NCBI GenBank assembly: GCA_031270145.1
Contig: JAISYD010000267.1
Location: 1-16,941 of the forward strand
Source: Planctomycetota bacterium
GTDB lineage: Bacteria > Planctomycetota > SZUA-567
DNA length: 16,941 nt
Direction of reading: 5' to 3'
The notes beneath the pieces were generated by a model. That model made no database searches, was not told where the DNA came from, and worked only from the letters and a program-made list of their open reading frames with translations. Both the position numbers and the translations under genes were made by a program. Below are positions 8,014 through 15,124 of this stretch, piece by piece (the stretch's first letter is position 1; each line of letters begins with the position of its first letter).

Positions 8014-8578
8014 TGTTTTCTCCGGCGAAGCCGTCCAGGCTTTCCAGGGCGAACCTGACCTCGCTGATGGAAAGGCTGGCGCCCTTGGCGATCTCGGTCA
8101 GGGTTTTCCCCTCATTGCGCAACCGGCATATCCTTTCCTGGAGTTCGGTACGCCTGGGCGGCCCGGATTGGCCGGTCGGCCGCCCCGTTTCCGGGCCGCG
8201 GCCGGGAGCGGCGGCCGCGGCTATTCCGACCGACGCGACGCCTCGCGCCTCGGCCAGCAATTTTTCCAATCTCGCCGCCTGTTCCCCGGCGTCTTTCAGC
8301 AGATGGTTCAGCATGCGGATGCGGGTGTCGACCTGGGCGTTCAAGGCGCGGCTGGTTTCCAAAAGCTCCACAATCGCCTTGTCGGCCGCGTCGCGATGGC
8401 GATCAGGTTCGCGATCAATTTGCCGCAACCGCTCCAGGTTCACCGGGGGAGGCGTACGCGCCTTGCGCCAGCGCGAAAAAAAAGCCAGGATGCCGATAGC
8501 GGCCAGGATCATGGCCAATTGCCAAATCCCGCCGCCGGACGACTCGGCCGCCGCCTCGGCGGCCTGGAGAACCCCCAT
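8006..8578 (-). CDS. Membrane-anchored coiled-coil protein with C-terminal HTH
   Basis: This 190-residue protein has an N-terminal hydrophobic segment (about 18-35), a charged helical region predicted to be a coiled coil (about 46-115), a Pro/Gly-rich linker (120-143), and a C-terminal helix-turn-helix-like segment (145-180: LQERICRL...GKTLTEIAKG...SISEVRFALE). This order resembles DUF2802/DUF6115-type proteins, some of which lie in flagellar or chemotaxis loci; that resemblance is from memory and no search was run. The open frame extends upstream to 9217, but that part overlaps the upstream gene in another frame and reads as Arg/Pro/Gly-rich shadow. I chose ATG 8578 because GGGGGA sits 3 bases ahead and it begins 8 bases after the upstream stop. 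It overlaps the pseudokinase-PilZ gene by 8 bases. It may tether its partners to the inner membrane; DNA binding by a tethered HTH is possible but unproven. Confidence 0.78.
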   Translation of the reverse strand: MGVLQAAEAAAESSGGGIWQLAMILAAIGILAFFSRWRKARTPPPVNLERLRQIDREPDRHRDAADKAIVELLETSRALNAQVDTRIRMLNHLLKDAGEQAARLEKLLAEARGVASVGIAAAAAPGRGPETGRPTGQSGPPRRTELQERICRLRNEGKTLTEIAKGASLSISEVRFALESLDGFAGENNA

Positions 8579-8586
8579 ACTTCCCC

Positions 8587-10359
8587 CTACAACAGATTTT
8601 CCAGGGCGTCCCGGCAATAAATGCCCCAGAGACTGTCGGCCGCCCGTTCCTGGCCGAAGCGGAAACACTCGTTGGCCGCCTCGACATCTCCGTTCGAGCG
8701 CATGAACATGCCGGTGGCGAAAATGGTCTCGCCGTCGTTGGGGGCCAAGCCCATGGCGGCGGTGTATTGGATGCTGGCCGCCTGGATGTTCCCCTGCTGC
8801 CAGTAGATGGCGGCGAGGCGGCGGTACAGGTTGACGTCCTTGTCGCCGGCCGCGATCTGCTTTTCCAGCCGCCGGGCGATGATGGCCATGGTCTGGGGGC
8901 CGATGTTGCGGAGGTTGGCGGGAAGCATGGGGCCGGAGATGTCCGGGCCGATGAAATCGCGGAAAAACATCCGACGCTGCGGGTTCATGGCCGAAATCTC
9001 CCCTTTGACGGCATGGCAAAGCCAAGCCCGGTAGTCGGCCGGAAATTCGGCGTGGAAGACGACGCCCGGGAATTTTTTGGCATAGGCGTTTTGCAGAACC
9101 CCGCCCCGGTTGAAGCGGTCGTCCAACATCCGGTACCAGGCGAGAGCGGTGGCTATCGAATCGTCCACGCCCACCATGGGACGCAGGCACACCATGAGGC
9201 AGCCGCTCTCCCAGCAAAAGAAGCCGCGGCCGGAGCCCGGCGCCACGATGATCGGGGGGATCTCGGCGAGCGAGCGGTCAAAGGTCTGGGCCACGGGCAG
9301 GAAGGCGGCTAGATCCGCCTTTCCCAGCAGGTTGCCGCCGCTTTGCAGCGTCATGTCGGGGCCGTCCTTGCCGTCAATGGCGTCCATAAGCGCCAGGCGC
9401 AGGCGCAATTGCCTGGCTTCGCCCATGATGGCGTCCACGTTGGCGTTCGGCGAATCAATCGTGCTGGTGAGGAATTTGGCGTTATTCGAATTTGGCTTGC
9501 CGACTGTGTTTCCCTGGATGAACCCCTCATAGCTGTCGCGCCATTCCCGAACGTAAAGTTCGTCGAGCAATCCCAGCAGCCGGAGGTCGTTGGGACCGCG
9601 CGCCCGCGCCTTGGCCTTTTCCAGCACCTGGGATCGCAGGAGCCACAGGTTGTGCCGGCGCAGGAAAGACTTGCGCCTGGGGTTGCGCAACGCCTCCACG
9701 CCGCTGGCGATCACGCCGCGATCCATCTTGCCGTCCCGCATGGCCTCCGAAACCTTGAGGGGGATGCCCGGGAGGCCGGTCAGGCAATGGGTGAGGCGGG
9801 AAAGGACGCGGCCGCGCATCTCGGCGATTTTTCCGGCCGCGTCGGTCTCCAGCTTGGCCTCGTCGCGCGAGAGGGTGGACTCGAGTTGCGTCTGCTGGTA
9901 GGACTGGGCTAGCCACTCGCTAAGGTAGAAGCAGCCGGCCGGCCCCTTTTCGGCCAATTTAGCCAGGAGCGGCCGGATGATCTGGAGATGCCCGCCGCCG
10001 CCGAGCATCCGGCTGTCGATCAGGCCGATATCCATGAACAGGCGTTCCTCGTCGGAAAATTCAAGGGTATGGCGCCGCTGGGCGGCGGCGGCCGAGATTA
10101 TGGCGTAAAAAACGCGCCAGTAGCGGCTGTTGATGGCCCGCAGATAAGTCCGTCGGCTGGCGTCGCCATCATGGGACAGTTTGCCGGCCGCCACGTAGGC
10201 CAAAATGGAATTCGTCATTTCATCCTGATCGGGGACGCCGGCGACCGACGCCAAACCGCGCCGGACCATGGCTATGCCGTTCCCCGGCTCCTGGCCTCCG
10301 TCGGCCTGGGTCCGCGGGGACGCCCCGGCCGCGACCTCCCCCCCATCGTCCATCGCCAT
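8587..10359 (-). CDS. Large protein of unknown function with C-terminal TPR repeats
   Basis: I do not recognise the family of this 590-residue protein. Residues 1-40 are low-complexity (Gly/Ala/Asp). Residues about 45-480 appear soluble and mostly helical, with a charged helix (155-190), a basic stretch (225-255) and a compact beta-like part (365-400, including GFFCWESGCLMVCLRP). Two tetratricopeptide-like repeats follow at about 508-541 (NLYRRLAAIYWQQGNIQAAS, ending GLAP) and 542-575, suggesting protein-protein contacts. No signal peptide, membrane helix or catalytic motif is evident. The start is ATG 10359, with GGGAGGAAGG about 5 bases upstream, rather than the ATG at 10422, which would fall within the -10 to -35 span of the promoter at 10438-10410. 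It is the first gene of a three-gene operon and ends 8 bases before the coiled-coil gene. By position and TPRs it may bind the membrane or pseudokinase-PilZ partner. Confidence 0.8.
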   Translation of the reverse strand: MAMDDGGEVAAGASPRTQADGGQEPGNGIAMVRRGLASVAGVPDQDEMTNSILAYVAAGKLSHDGDASRRTYLRAINSRYWRVFYAIISAAAAQRRHTLEFSDEERLFMDIGLIDSRMLGGGGHLQIIRPLLAKLAEKGPAGCFYLSEWLAQSYQQTQLESTLSRDEAKLETDAAGKIAEMRGRVLSRLTHCLTGLPGIPLKVSEAMRDGKMDRGVIASGVEALRNPRRKSFLRRHNLWLLRSQVLEKAKARARGPNDLRLLGLLDELYVREWRDSYEGFIQGNTVGKPNSNNAKFLTSTIDSPNANVDAIMGEARQLRLRLALMDAIDGKDGPDMTLQSGGNLLGKADLAAFLPVAQTFDRSLAEIPPIIVAPGSGRGFFCWESGCLMVCLRPMVGVDDSIATALAWYRMLDDRFNRGGVLQNAYAKKFPGVVFHAEFPADYRAWLCHAVKGEISAMNPQRRMFFRDFIGPDISGPMLPANLRNIGPQTMAIIARRLEKQIAAGDKDVNLYRRLAAIYWQQGNIQAASIQYTAAMGLAPNDGETIFATGMFMRSNGDVEAANECFRFGQERAADSLWGIYCRDALENLL

Positions 10360-10409
10360 ACCGCCTTCCTCCCTTTCCCCAACCGGCCGTCTTGAAAATA
10401 TACCCGAAA

Positions 10410-10438
10410 AGTATATGCTCAAAAAAGATCAATATCAA
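10410..10438 (-). promoter_or_regulatory. Sigma-70 promoter for the TPR/coiled-coil/pseudokinase-PilZ operon
   Basis: On the - strand, TTGATA (10438-10433) and TATACT (10415-10410) each differ from the -35 and -10 consensus by one base and are separated by exactly 17 bases. The region is the most AT-rich patch in an otherwise GC-rich window. Transcription would start near 10403, giving a leader of about 44 bases that contains the Shine-Dalgarno for the 10359 start. The operon can therefore be transcribed independently of the RND operon upstream. I see no clear operator next to it. Confidence 0.72.
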
Positions 10439-10484
10439 TCAAATCCCCGGCATGATGAAAGTTCAACTCTCGGAATGATGTTTA

Positions 10485-10508
10485 GGGAAGGCGCGAGGGA
10501 AGGCGCGG
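10485..10508. repeat. Tandem duplication of 12 bases
   Basis: GGGAAGGCGCGA (10485-10496) is followed immediately by GGGAAGGCGCGG (10497-10508), 11 of 12 bases identical. It lies in the 188-base gap between the RND pump stop and the TPR gene start, about 50 bases upstream of the -35 box. It may be a replication-slippage product or a pair of binding sites; nothing distinguishes these. Confidence 0.5.
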
Positions 10509-10519
10509 AGGCAAGCCTG

Positions 10520-10546
10520 AAAAATGAACTTGCGATCCCCCATCGC
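10520..10546 (-). terminator. Weak candidate terminator after the RND pump gene
   Basis: Just after the pump stop (10548), the - strand reads GCGAT-GGGGG-ATCGC (10546-10532), a 5-bp stem. Five T residues (10524-10520) follow after a 7-base gap. The stem is short and the T-run is too distant for a standard intrinsic terminator, so termination may be inefficient or Rho-dependent. Partial read-through into the TPR operon would be possible. Confidence 0.22.
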
Positions 10547-10547
10547 C

Positions 10548-13500
10548 TTACAGCGCCGCCCCGTCGCCCGGGCGGGCCTGGAGGCGCTTGGAAGTGGCGC
10601 CGGTCTGTTCCCGCTTCGATTCCACCAGCGAATAGACCGCCGGCACCACCAGCAGGGTGATGAAAGTCGAGGTGAAGAGGCCGCCCACCACCGCCCGGGC
10701 CATCGGGGCCTGGGATTCGCCTCCGTCGCCCCAGCCGAGGGCCAGGGGGATCAATCCCAGCACCGTGGACATGGCGGTGATGAGGATGGGCCTGAGCCGC
10801 CGCCGCCCGGCTTCCTCCAAGGCCGTCCGCACGCTGTAGCCGTCGCGGCGGCGCAGCAGGCCGGCGTAGTCCACCAGGATGATGGCGTTGTTGACCACCA
10901 CGCCGCCCAGCATGATGCAACCCATCAACGACTGCATGTTGATGGTGGTGCCGGTGAGGAAAAGCATGACCAGAACGCCGATCGCCGCCATCGGGACGGA
11001 AAACATCACGACAAAGGGATCTCTGAGCGATTCGAATTGGCAGGCCATCACCATATACACCAGAATCAGGGAAAGGATTATCCCGAAAATCAGATCATCC
11101 ATCATTTCCCGCTGATCCTGGTAGTCGGTGCCGAATTGCAGGGAAAAACCGGCCGGCAGGGGTATGGCCCGCACCGCCTCCCGGAGCTCGTCCATGACCG
11201 AGCCCAACGCCCGCTCGCCCGAAAGGGAGCCGCGGATATTGTCGACCCGCTGTTGATCCCGCCTCTCGATCACGGTCGGCCCCTGTTCGTCCACCACCTC
11301 CACCACGTTCCTGAGGGAAACCAGGGCGCCGGACGAATTGACGACGAAGAGGCCGAGAAGCTCGTCGATGCTCATCCGCTCAGAATCCTTGAGGCGGACG
11401 ACGATGTCGTATTCATTGCCGCCGTCGCGGTATTCGGCGGCGGTTTTCCCGGCCATGCAGATTTCCAGGAAGGTGGCGATGTCCTCCACCCAAAGGCCCA
11501 TATCGGCGGCCTTCTGGCGATCAATACGGATTTGCGCCTCCCGCACCCGCCCCTCGCGGGTGATGCGGGTGTCGACCACGCCGGGGATCCTGCGCATAAG
11601 CGCCAGCACCTGGTTGGCGATGGCGGAGGAGATGTCCATGTCGTGCCCGCGGACATACACCTGGATAGGCTCGGAGGAGCCGCCCATGCCGGCCCGGCCG
11701 AAGCTGCGGCCTTCGCGCACCCGAATCGCCATGCCGGGAACAAAGGCGAAAGCATCCCGGAGCTGGCGGGCGATTTGCTCGGTCGTCCGCAGCCCCGCCC
11801 GCCGACGCTCCTCGCGGGTGCCCAGCCGGAGGTTGATGCTGGCCTGGTGGGTGGCGACGCCGCGCCAGGAATTGCCGCCCACCGAACTCACCATGGCCCG
11901 GGTTTCCGGGACCAGGCCGGCGATCTCCCGTTCCAGGAAGGCGGTGCGCTCGTTCATCATACCCAGGCGGATGCCGGTCTCCATCTCGGCGTCGATTATC
12001 AGGTTGCCCTCGTCGGTCTTGGGGAACTGCTCCACATCGATCTTTTTCAACAGGATCAGGGAGCCGGCCAGCAGGGCGAAGGTGACGCCGAGGGTTTGCC
12101 AGCGCCGGTCCAGGCACCAGACGATGGCGTCGCGGTACTCGTTTTCCATGAGCCGGAAACCGCGCTCGCTCAGATCGAAAAGCCGGCGGATCAGGCCGGA
12201 GCGCGGGTGGCCCGTCCGCATGCGCATCATGCGGGTGGCCAGCATGGGCACCAGGAGAATGGCGGCGGCGAGGGAGCAGATCAGCGAAAAAGCCACCACC
12301 AGGGCGAATTCCCTGAACATCAGCCCGGCCATGCCGCGGATGAACACCAGGGGGAGGAACACCACCAGGGTGGTCAGGGTGCTGGCGACGATGGAGGCGT
12401 AAACCTCGTCGGTGCCCTTTTCCGCCGCCAGAGCCGGCTCCAGCCCCTCCTCCTCCCGGATGCGGTAGATGTTCTCCAGCACCACAATGGAGCTGTCGAC
12501 CAGCATGCCGACGCCCAGGGCCAGGCCGCCCAGGGTCATCAGGTTGAGGGTGAGGCCGGCCAGGTAGAGTACGGCGAAGGTGGCGATTATCGAAATGGGG
12601 ATGGAAATGGCGATGACCAGGGTGGAGAGAACGCTCCTGAGGAACAGCAGCACCAGAATGATGGCCAGCCCGCCGCCGCCGATGGCCGAGACGGTGACGT
12701 TGGCTATCGAATTGTTTATGTAGTCGGCGGTGTTGATAATCACCTTGATGTTGAGGTTGGAGTAATCCCGCCGGATGTCCTCCAACTCCCGAATCACCCG
12801 GTTGGCCACCGACACGGTGTTGGAGCCGGATTGCTTCATCACCGCCACGCGGATGCCGTCCTGCCGGTCGATGCGGGAGATCCGGCGCACCCGGTTCATG
12901 CCGTCCGAAACCTCGGCCACATCCCGCAAGCGCACGGGGCCGCCGTCCCTGACCACGATGATGGTCTCGCGGATTTCCTCCATTGAGGCGAATTCGCCGG
13001 GGGCGCGGATGGTTATCTCATGGTTGCCGCTGTCGATATAGCCGGCCGGCCGGTTGACGTTGGCGAGTTTCAGCACTTCCATGATCCGGTTCAGGGGCAC
13101 GCCGACCGCATTGAGGCGGTTGGGATCGATGTCGACCAGGATTTCCCGCTCCCGACCGCCAAAAAGCGACATGGAGGCGACGCCGTTGATGCTCTCGATG
13201 CGGAACTTAATCTGCTCGTCAATGAGGGTGCGCAGCGCCACTGGATCCATTTCGCTGGAAATGCCGAAAAAAATCACCGGCATGGAGGAAAAATCGAATT
13301 TGAAGAGGACGGGCCGGTCGCAGTCGTCGGGCAGCCGGTTAATGATGCGGTCGATGCGGTCGCGGACGTCGGAGACGGCGGCGTCCAGGTTCACGCCCCA
13401 GGAAAAGCGCACGACCACGTTGGAGTTGCCCTCCGAGGAGTTGGAGGTCACCTCCTCGGCCCCCGGCACCGACGCCACCGCCTCCTCTATGGGTCGGGTG

Positions 13501-13688
13501 ACCAGCTCCTCCACCACCTCCGGACCGGCGTTTTCGTACTCGGTGCGGATGCTGACCACCGGGTTGGCGATGTCCGGAAAGAGATCCAGGGGCAGCCGGG
13601 TAAGCGAGATGCCGCCGATGATCACCACAATCAGGGTGACCATGACGGTGAAAATCGGTCGGTGGATGGCGAACCGGGGCAGGTTCAT
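10548..13688 (-). CDS. RND efflux pump, inner-membrane transporter (HAE1/AcrB-like)
   Basis: This 1046-residue protein has the AcrB-family layout: a first helix (about 11-29) after FAIHRPIF, a periplasmic porter loop (30-335), six helices (about 336-545), a second loop (550-865) and a last helix group (866-1022). FPDIANPVV (37-45) is typical of HAE1 drug pumps. In the proton-relay helices, VDSS (397-400) keeps the Asp equivalent to AcrB D407 but has Ser at D408. VNNA (932-935) replaces the AcrB K940 region, while an Arg (964 or 966) is kept near RxRPI. This D-S/NN pattern occurs in many non-enterobacterial HAE1-like pumps, so it need not be inactive. It works with the adaptor just upstream and an outer-membrane channel not encoded here. 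Its ATG overlaps the adaptor stop in ATGA (13688-13685), implying coupling. The substrate is unknown. Confidence 0.95.
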   Translation of the reverse strand: MNLPRFAIHRPIFTVMVTLIVVIIGGISLTRLPLDLFPDIANPVVSIRTEYENAGPEVVEELVTRPIEEAVASVPGAEEVTSNSSEGNSNVVVRFSWGVNLDAAVSDVRDRIDRIINRLPDDCDRPVLFKFDFSSMPVIFFGISSEMDPVALRTLIDEQIKFRIESINGVASMSLFGGREREILVDIDPNRLNAVGVPLNRIMEVLKLANVNRPAGYIDSGNHEITIRAPGEFASMEEIRETIIVVRDGGPVRLRDVAEVSDGMNRVRRISRIDRQDGIRVAVMKQSGSNTVSVANRVIRELEDIRRDYSNLNIKVIINTADYINNSIANVTVSAIGGGGLAIILVLLFLRSVLSTLVIAISIPISIIATFAVLYLAGLTLNLMTLGGLALGVGMLVDSSIVVLENIYRIREEEGLEPALAAEKGTDEVYASIVASTLTTLVVFLPLVFIRGMAGLMFREFALVVAFSLICSLAAAILLVPMLATRMMRMRTGHPRSGLIRRLFDLSERGFRLMENEYRDAIVWCLDRRWQTLGVTFALLAGSLILLKKIDVEQFPKTDEGNLIIDAEMETGIRLGMMNERTAFLEREIAGLVPETRAMVSSVGGNSWRGVATHQASINLRLGTREERRRAGLRTTEQIARQLRDAFAFVPGMAIRVREGRSFGRAGMGGSSEPIQVYVRGHDMDISSAIANQVLALMRRIPGVVDTRITREGRVREAQIRIDRQKAADMGLWVEDIATFLEICMAGKTAAEYRDGGNEYDIVVRLKDSERMSIDELLGLFVVNSSGALVSLRNVVEVVDEQGPTVIERRDQQRVDNIRGSLSGERALGSVMDELREAVRAIPLPAGFSLQFGTDYQDQREMMDDLIFGIILSLILVYMVMACQFESLRDPFVVMFSVPMAAIGVLVMLFLTGTTINMQSLMGCIMLGGVVVNNAIILVDYAGLLRRRDGYSVRTALEEAGRRRLRPILITAMSTVLGLIPLALGWGDGGESQAPMARAVVGGLFTSTFITLLVVPAVYSLVESKREQTGATSKRLQARPGDGAAL

Positions 13689-14878
13689 GAATTCGCCTTG
13701 CCGGCCGACGGCGGATTGCCGACCTCGGCCACCCGGATGGCCATGCCGTCCTTCAGGAGATGCTGGCCCAGCACCACCACCTCGCGGCCGGCCAAGTCGC
13801 CGCCGCCCAGCAACTCCACCCAGCCGTTGTCGGCTATGCCCTCGCTCACCGGCCGGAAGACGGCGCGGGAGCGATCCGGCTCGACCAGATAGACGCCGCG
13901 GCCGCCGTCGTCCCGGCGCACCACCGCCGCCAGGGGGGCGGCGACGGCGTCCAGGCTGCGGGAGAATTCGATGGAGGCCCGGATGAACATGCCGGGCTTC
14001 AGGGCCAAATCGCGGTTGTCGATCTGCACCTCCACCTCGGCCTGGCGGGTCAGCACGTCGATTTCCTGGGGGATGCGCGCGATTCTGCCGGCGAAGGAGC
14101 GGTCGGGGAAGGCGTCGGTGGCGATGCGGACGGCGCCGCCGATGGTGATCATGGGGTAGCGTTTCTCATTCACCGCGATGACGGCCCGGACGGAGCTGAT
14201 GTCCAGGACGGAAAGGATGGGGGTGTTGACCGCGGCCTGGGCGCCGGCGTCCATGAAACGCCGGCCAATGACCCGGGTTTCCGGGCCCTTGTTCCAGTCG
14301 GCCCGGATTTGGGTGTAGCCGAGCCTCACCTTGGCCGCGTTCAGCGTCGCCTCGGCCAGACGCACCTGGGCCAGGGCGGTCTCCAATTTGGCCTGCTGCG
14401 CCTTGAGGGATGCGTCGTAGCGGTCGAACTCCTGGGCCGAAATCACCATCTCCCGGCGCAGGTTCTCGGCCCTGGCGTAATCGCGGACCGAGAGGGCCAG
14501 TTGGCTTTCGGCGTCGTTGGCGGTCGCCTGGGCCACCTTGAGGGAGGCTTCCTCCCGTTCCACCTCAAGGACATATTCGTCGTCGTCCAGCATGGCCAGG
14601 ACGTCGCCGCGCCGCACCGTGTCGCCGACGTCGAAATTGATTGCCCGGATGATGCCGGAAATCTTCGGCGCCGCGTCGTAGCGCTCCTCCGCCTTGATGC
14701 TGCCGGTGAACACCATGACGTCGTAAAGATCCGCCCGGCGGATCTCCGCCGTCTCCACCGCCACCGTCTGTACAACGCCCGAGCTACTATTCTGCCCGAT
14801 GGCCTCCGTGTTCCAATATTTCCAGCCGACAAAGCCCACGCAGGCCGCGAGCGCCAGGACGATAATGGTTTTCCGCAT
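13685..14878 (-). CDS. RND periplasmic adaptor (membrane fusion protein)
   Basis: This 397-residue HlyD/AcrA-type adaptor links the RND pump to an outer-membrane channel. An N-terminal basic pair plus a hydrophobic stretch (1-20) provides membrane attachment. LAAC at 10-13 fits a lipobox, making a lipoprotein possible, but the hydrophobic run continues to 19 and would also suit an uncleaved anchor. A split biotinyl/lipoyl-like domain follows: GSIKAEE and SGIIRAINFDVGDTVRRGDVLAMLDDD (59-100), with its partner half around 187-228. These flank a helical hairpin (about 101-185) and are followed by beta-barrel (229-305) and membrane-proximal (310-385) domains. The open frame runs up to 15067, but I chose ATG 14878 because signal features begin there; the Shine-Dalgarno is only a G-rich stretch. 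It is the first gene of the two-gene operon. No good - strand promoter is visible upstream. Confidence 0.93.
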   Translation of the reverse strand: MRKTIIVLALAACVGFVGWKYWNTEAIGQNSSSGVVQTVAVETAEIRRADLYDVMVFTGSIKAEERYDAAPKISGIIRAINFDVGDTVRRGDVLAMLDDDEYVLEVEREEASLKVAQATANDAESQLALSVRDYARAENLRREMVISAQEFDRYDASLKAQQAKLETALAQVRLAEATLNAAKVRLGYTQIRADWNKGPETRVIGRRFMDAGAQAAVNTPILSVLDISSVRAVIAVNEKRYPMITIGGAVRIATDAFPDRSFAGRIARIPQEIDVLTRQAEVEVQIDNRDLALKPGMFIRASIEFSRSLDAVAAPLAAVVRRDDGGRGVYLVEPDRSRAVFRPVSEGIADNGWVELLGGGDLAGREVVVLGQHLLKDGMAIRVAEVGNPPSAGKANS

Positions 14879-14899
14879 ATTGGACCCCGCGCCCCCGGC

Positions 14900-14933
14900 A
14901 AAGAGGGGTTCGCATCTCTTTGGGACGCGTCCC
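14900..14933. promoter_or_regulatory. Palindromes upstream of the RND adaptor
   Basis: A perfect 12-base palindrome, GGGACGCGTCCC (14922-14933), abuts an inverted repeat AAAGAG (14900-14905)/CTCTTT (14916-14921) with a 10-base loop. Both lie 22-55 bases upstream of the adaptor start and would be in its leader if transcribed from farther upstream. Either an operator for a dimeric repressor or mRNA structure would fit, as RND operons are commonly regulated by TetR- or MarR-type repressors. No regulator is encoded here. Confidence 0.35.
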
Positions 14934-14996
14934 GCAAATTCCGGCCCGGACCTTGCCGCCGCCAAGGCGGGAAAATGCCGTTTTTCAGAGCTTCCC

Positions 14997-15025
14997 TTGA
15001 CTTGCCGCCAAGCGGCGCTTATCAT
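14997..15025 (+). promoter_or_regulatory. Sigma-70 promoter for kdsC
   Basis: TTGACT (14997-15002) and TATCAT (15020-15025) have a 17-base spacer; the -35 and -10 boxes match consensus at 5 of 6 each. Transcription would begin near 15032, giving a leader of about 93 bases before the kdsC ATG. The spacer contains an inverted repeat GCCGC-CAA-GCGGC (15004-15016), which could be an operator within the promoter. Confidence 0.65.
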
Positions 15026-15049
15026 ATCTCGTTGGGCGGCCGGCATGAA

Positions 15050-15077
15050 CCCGGGATCCAATCCCAACCCCGGGATC
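15050..15077 (+). repeat. Duplicated 9-base element in the kdsC leader
   Basis: CCCGGGATC occurs twice, at 15050-15058 and 15069-15077, in the untranslated leader. Between the copies, ATCCC (15061-15065) can pair with GGGAT of either copy (15053-15057 or 15072-15076), giving two mutually exclusive 5-bp stems. The stems are short, so regulation by alternative folding is only a suggestion. Confidence 0.4.
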
Positions 15078-15124
15078 GAGGATGCAATTGCCTCCCGTCC
15101 AATAGTGTCCGTTATGGGGGATAA

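Larger units (their letters stand above)
14879..15124. other. Divergent control region between the RND operon and kdsC
   Basis: The 246-base gap drives genes in both directions. The + strand promoter for kdsC is clear (14997-15025). For the RND operon I found no convincing - strand promoter; TATGAT (15025-15020, the reverse of the kdsC -10) has only a poor -35 (TTCATG) 18 bases ahead. The gap is rich in inverted repeats, listed separately, including a related pair: CCTTG...CAAGG (14951-14967) and GCCGC-CAA-GCGGC (15004-15016). There is no regulator gene next to it. Confidence 0.55.

Noticed and set aside
8579..9217. Upstream extension of the coiled-coil-HTH frame
   Set aside because: It overlaps the TPR gene in another frame and reads as Arg/Pro/His/Gly-rich sequence. 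A start at 8578 has its own ribosome-binding site.
6853..10359. Defence or toxin-antitoxin system reading of the central operon
   Set aside because: There is no nuclease, effector or toxin motif. The PilZ and TPR content points to signalling or scaffolding instead.
10524..12986. 820-codon open frame on the + strand opposite the RND pump gene
   Set aside because: It is very rich in His, Gly, Gln, Asp and Ala, has no domain signature, and mirrors the third-position GC bias of the pump gene.
14879..15067. N-terminal extension of the RND adaptor by 63 residues
   Set aside because: It would place the membrane anchor or lipobox in the middle of the protein; ATG 14878 starts directly at the signal sequence.
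13760..15124. 454-codon + strand frame over the RND adaptor and divergent region
   Set aside because: It is a compositional shadow of the adaptor gene and runs through the kdsC promoter; no family features.
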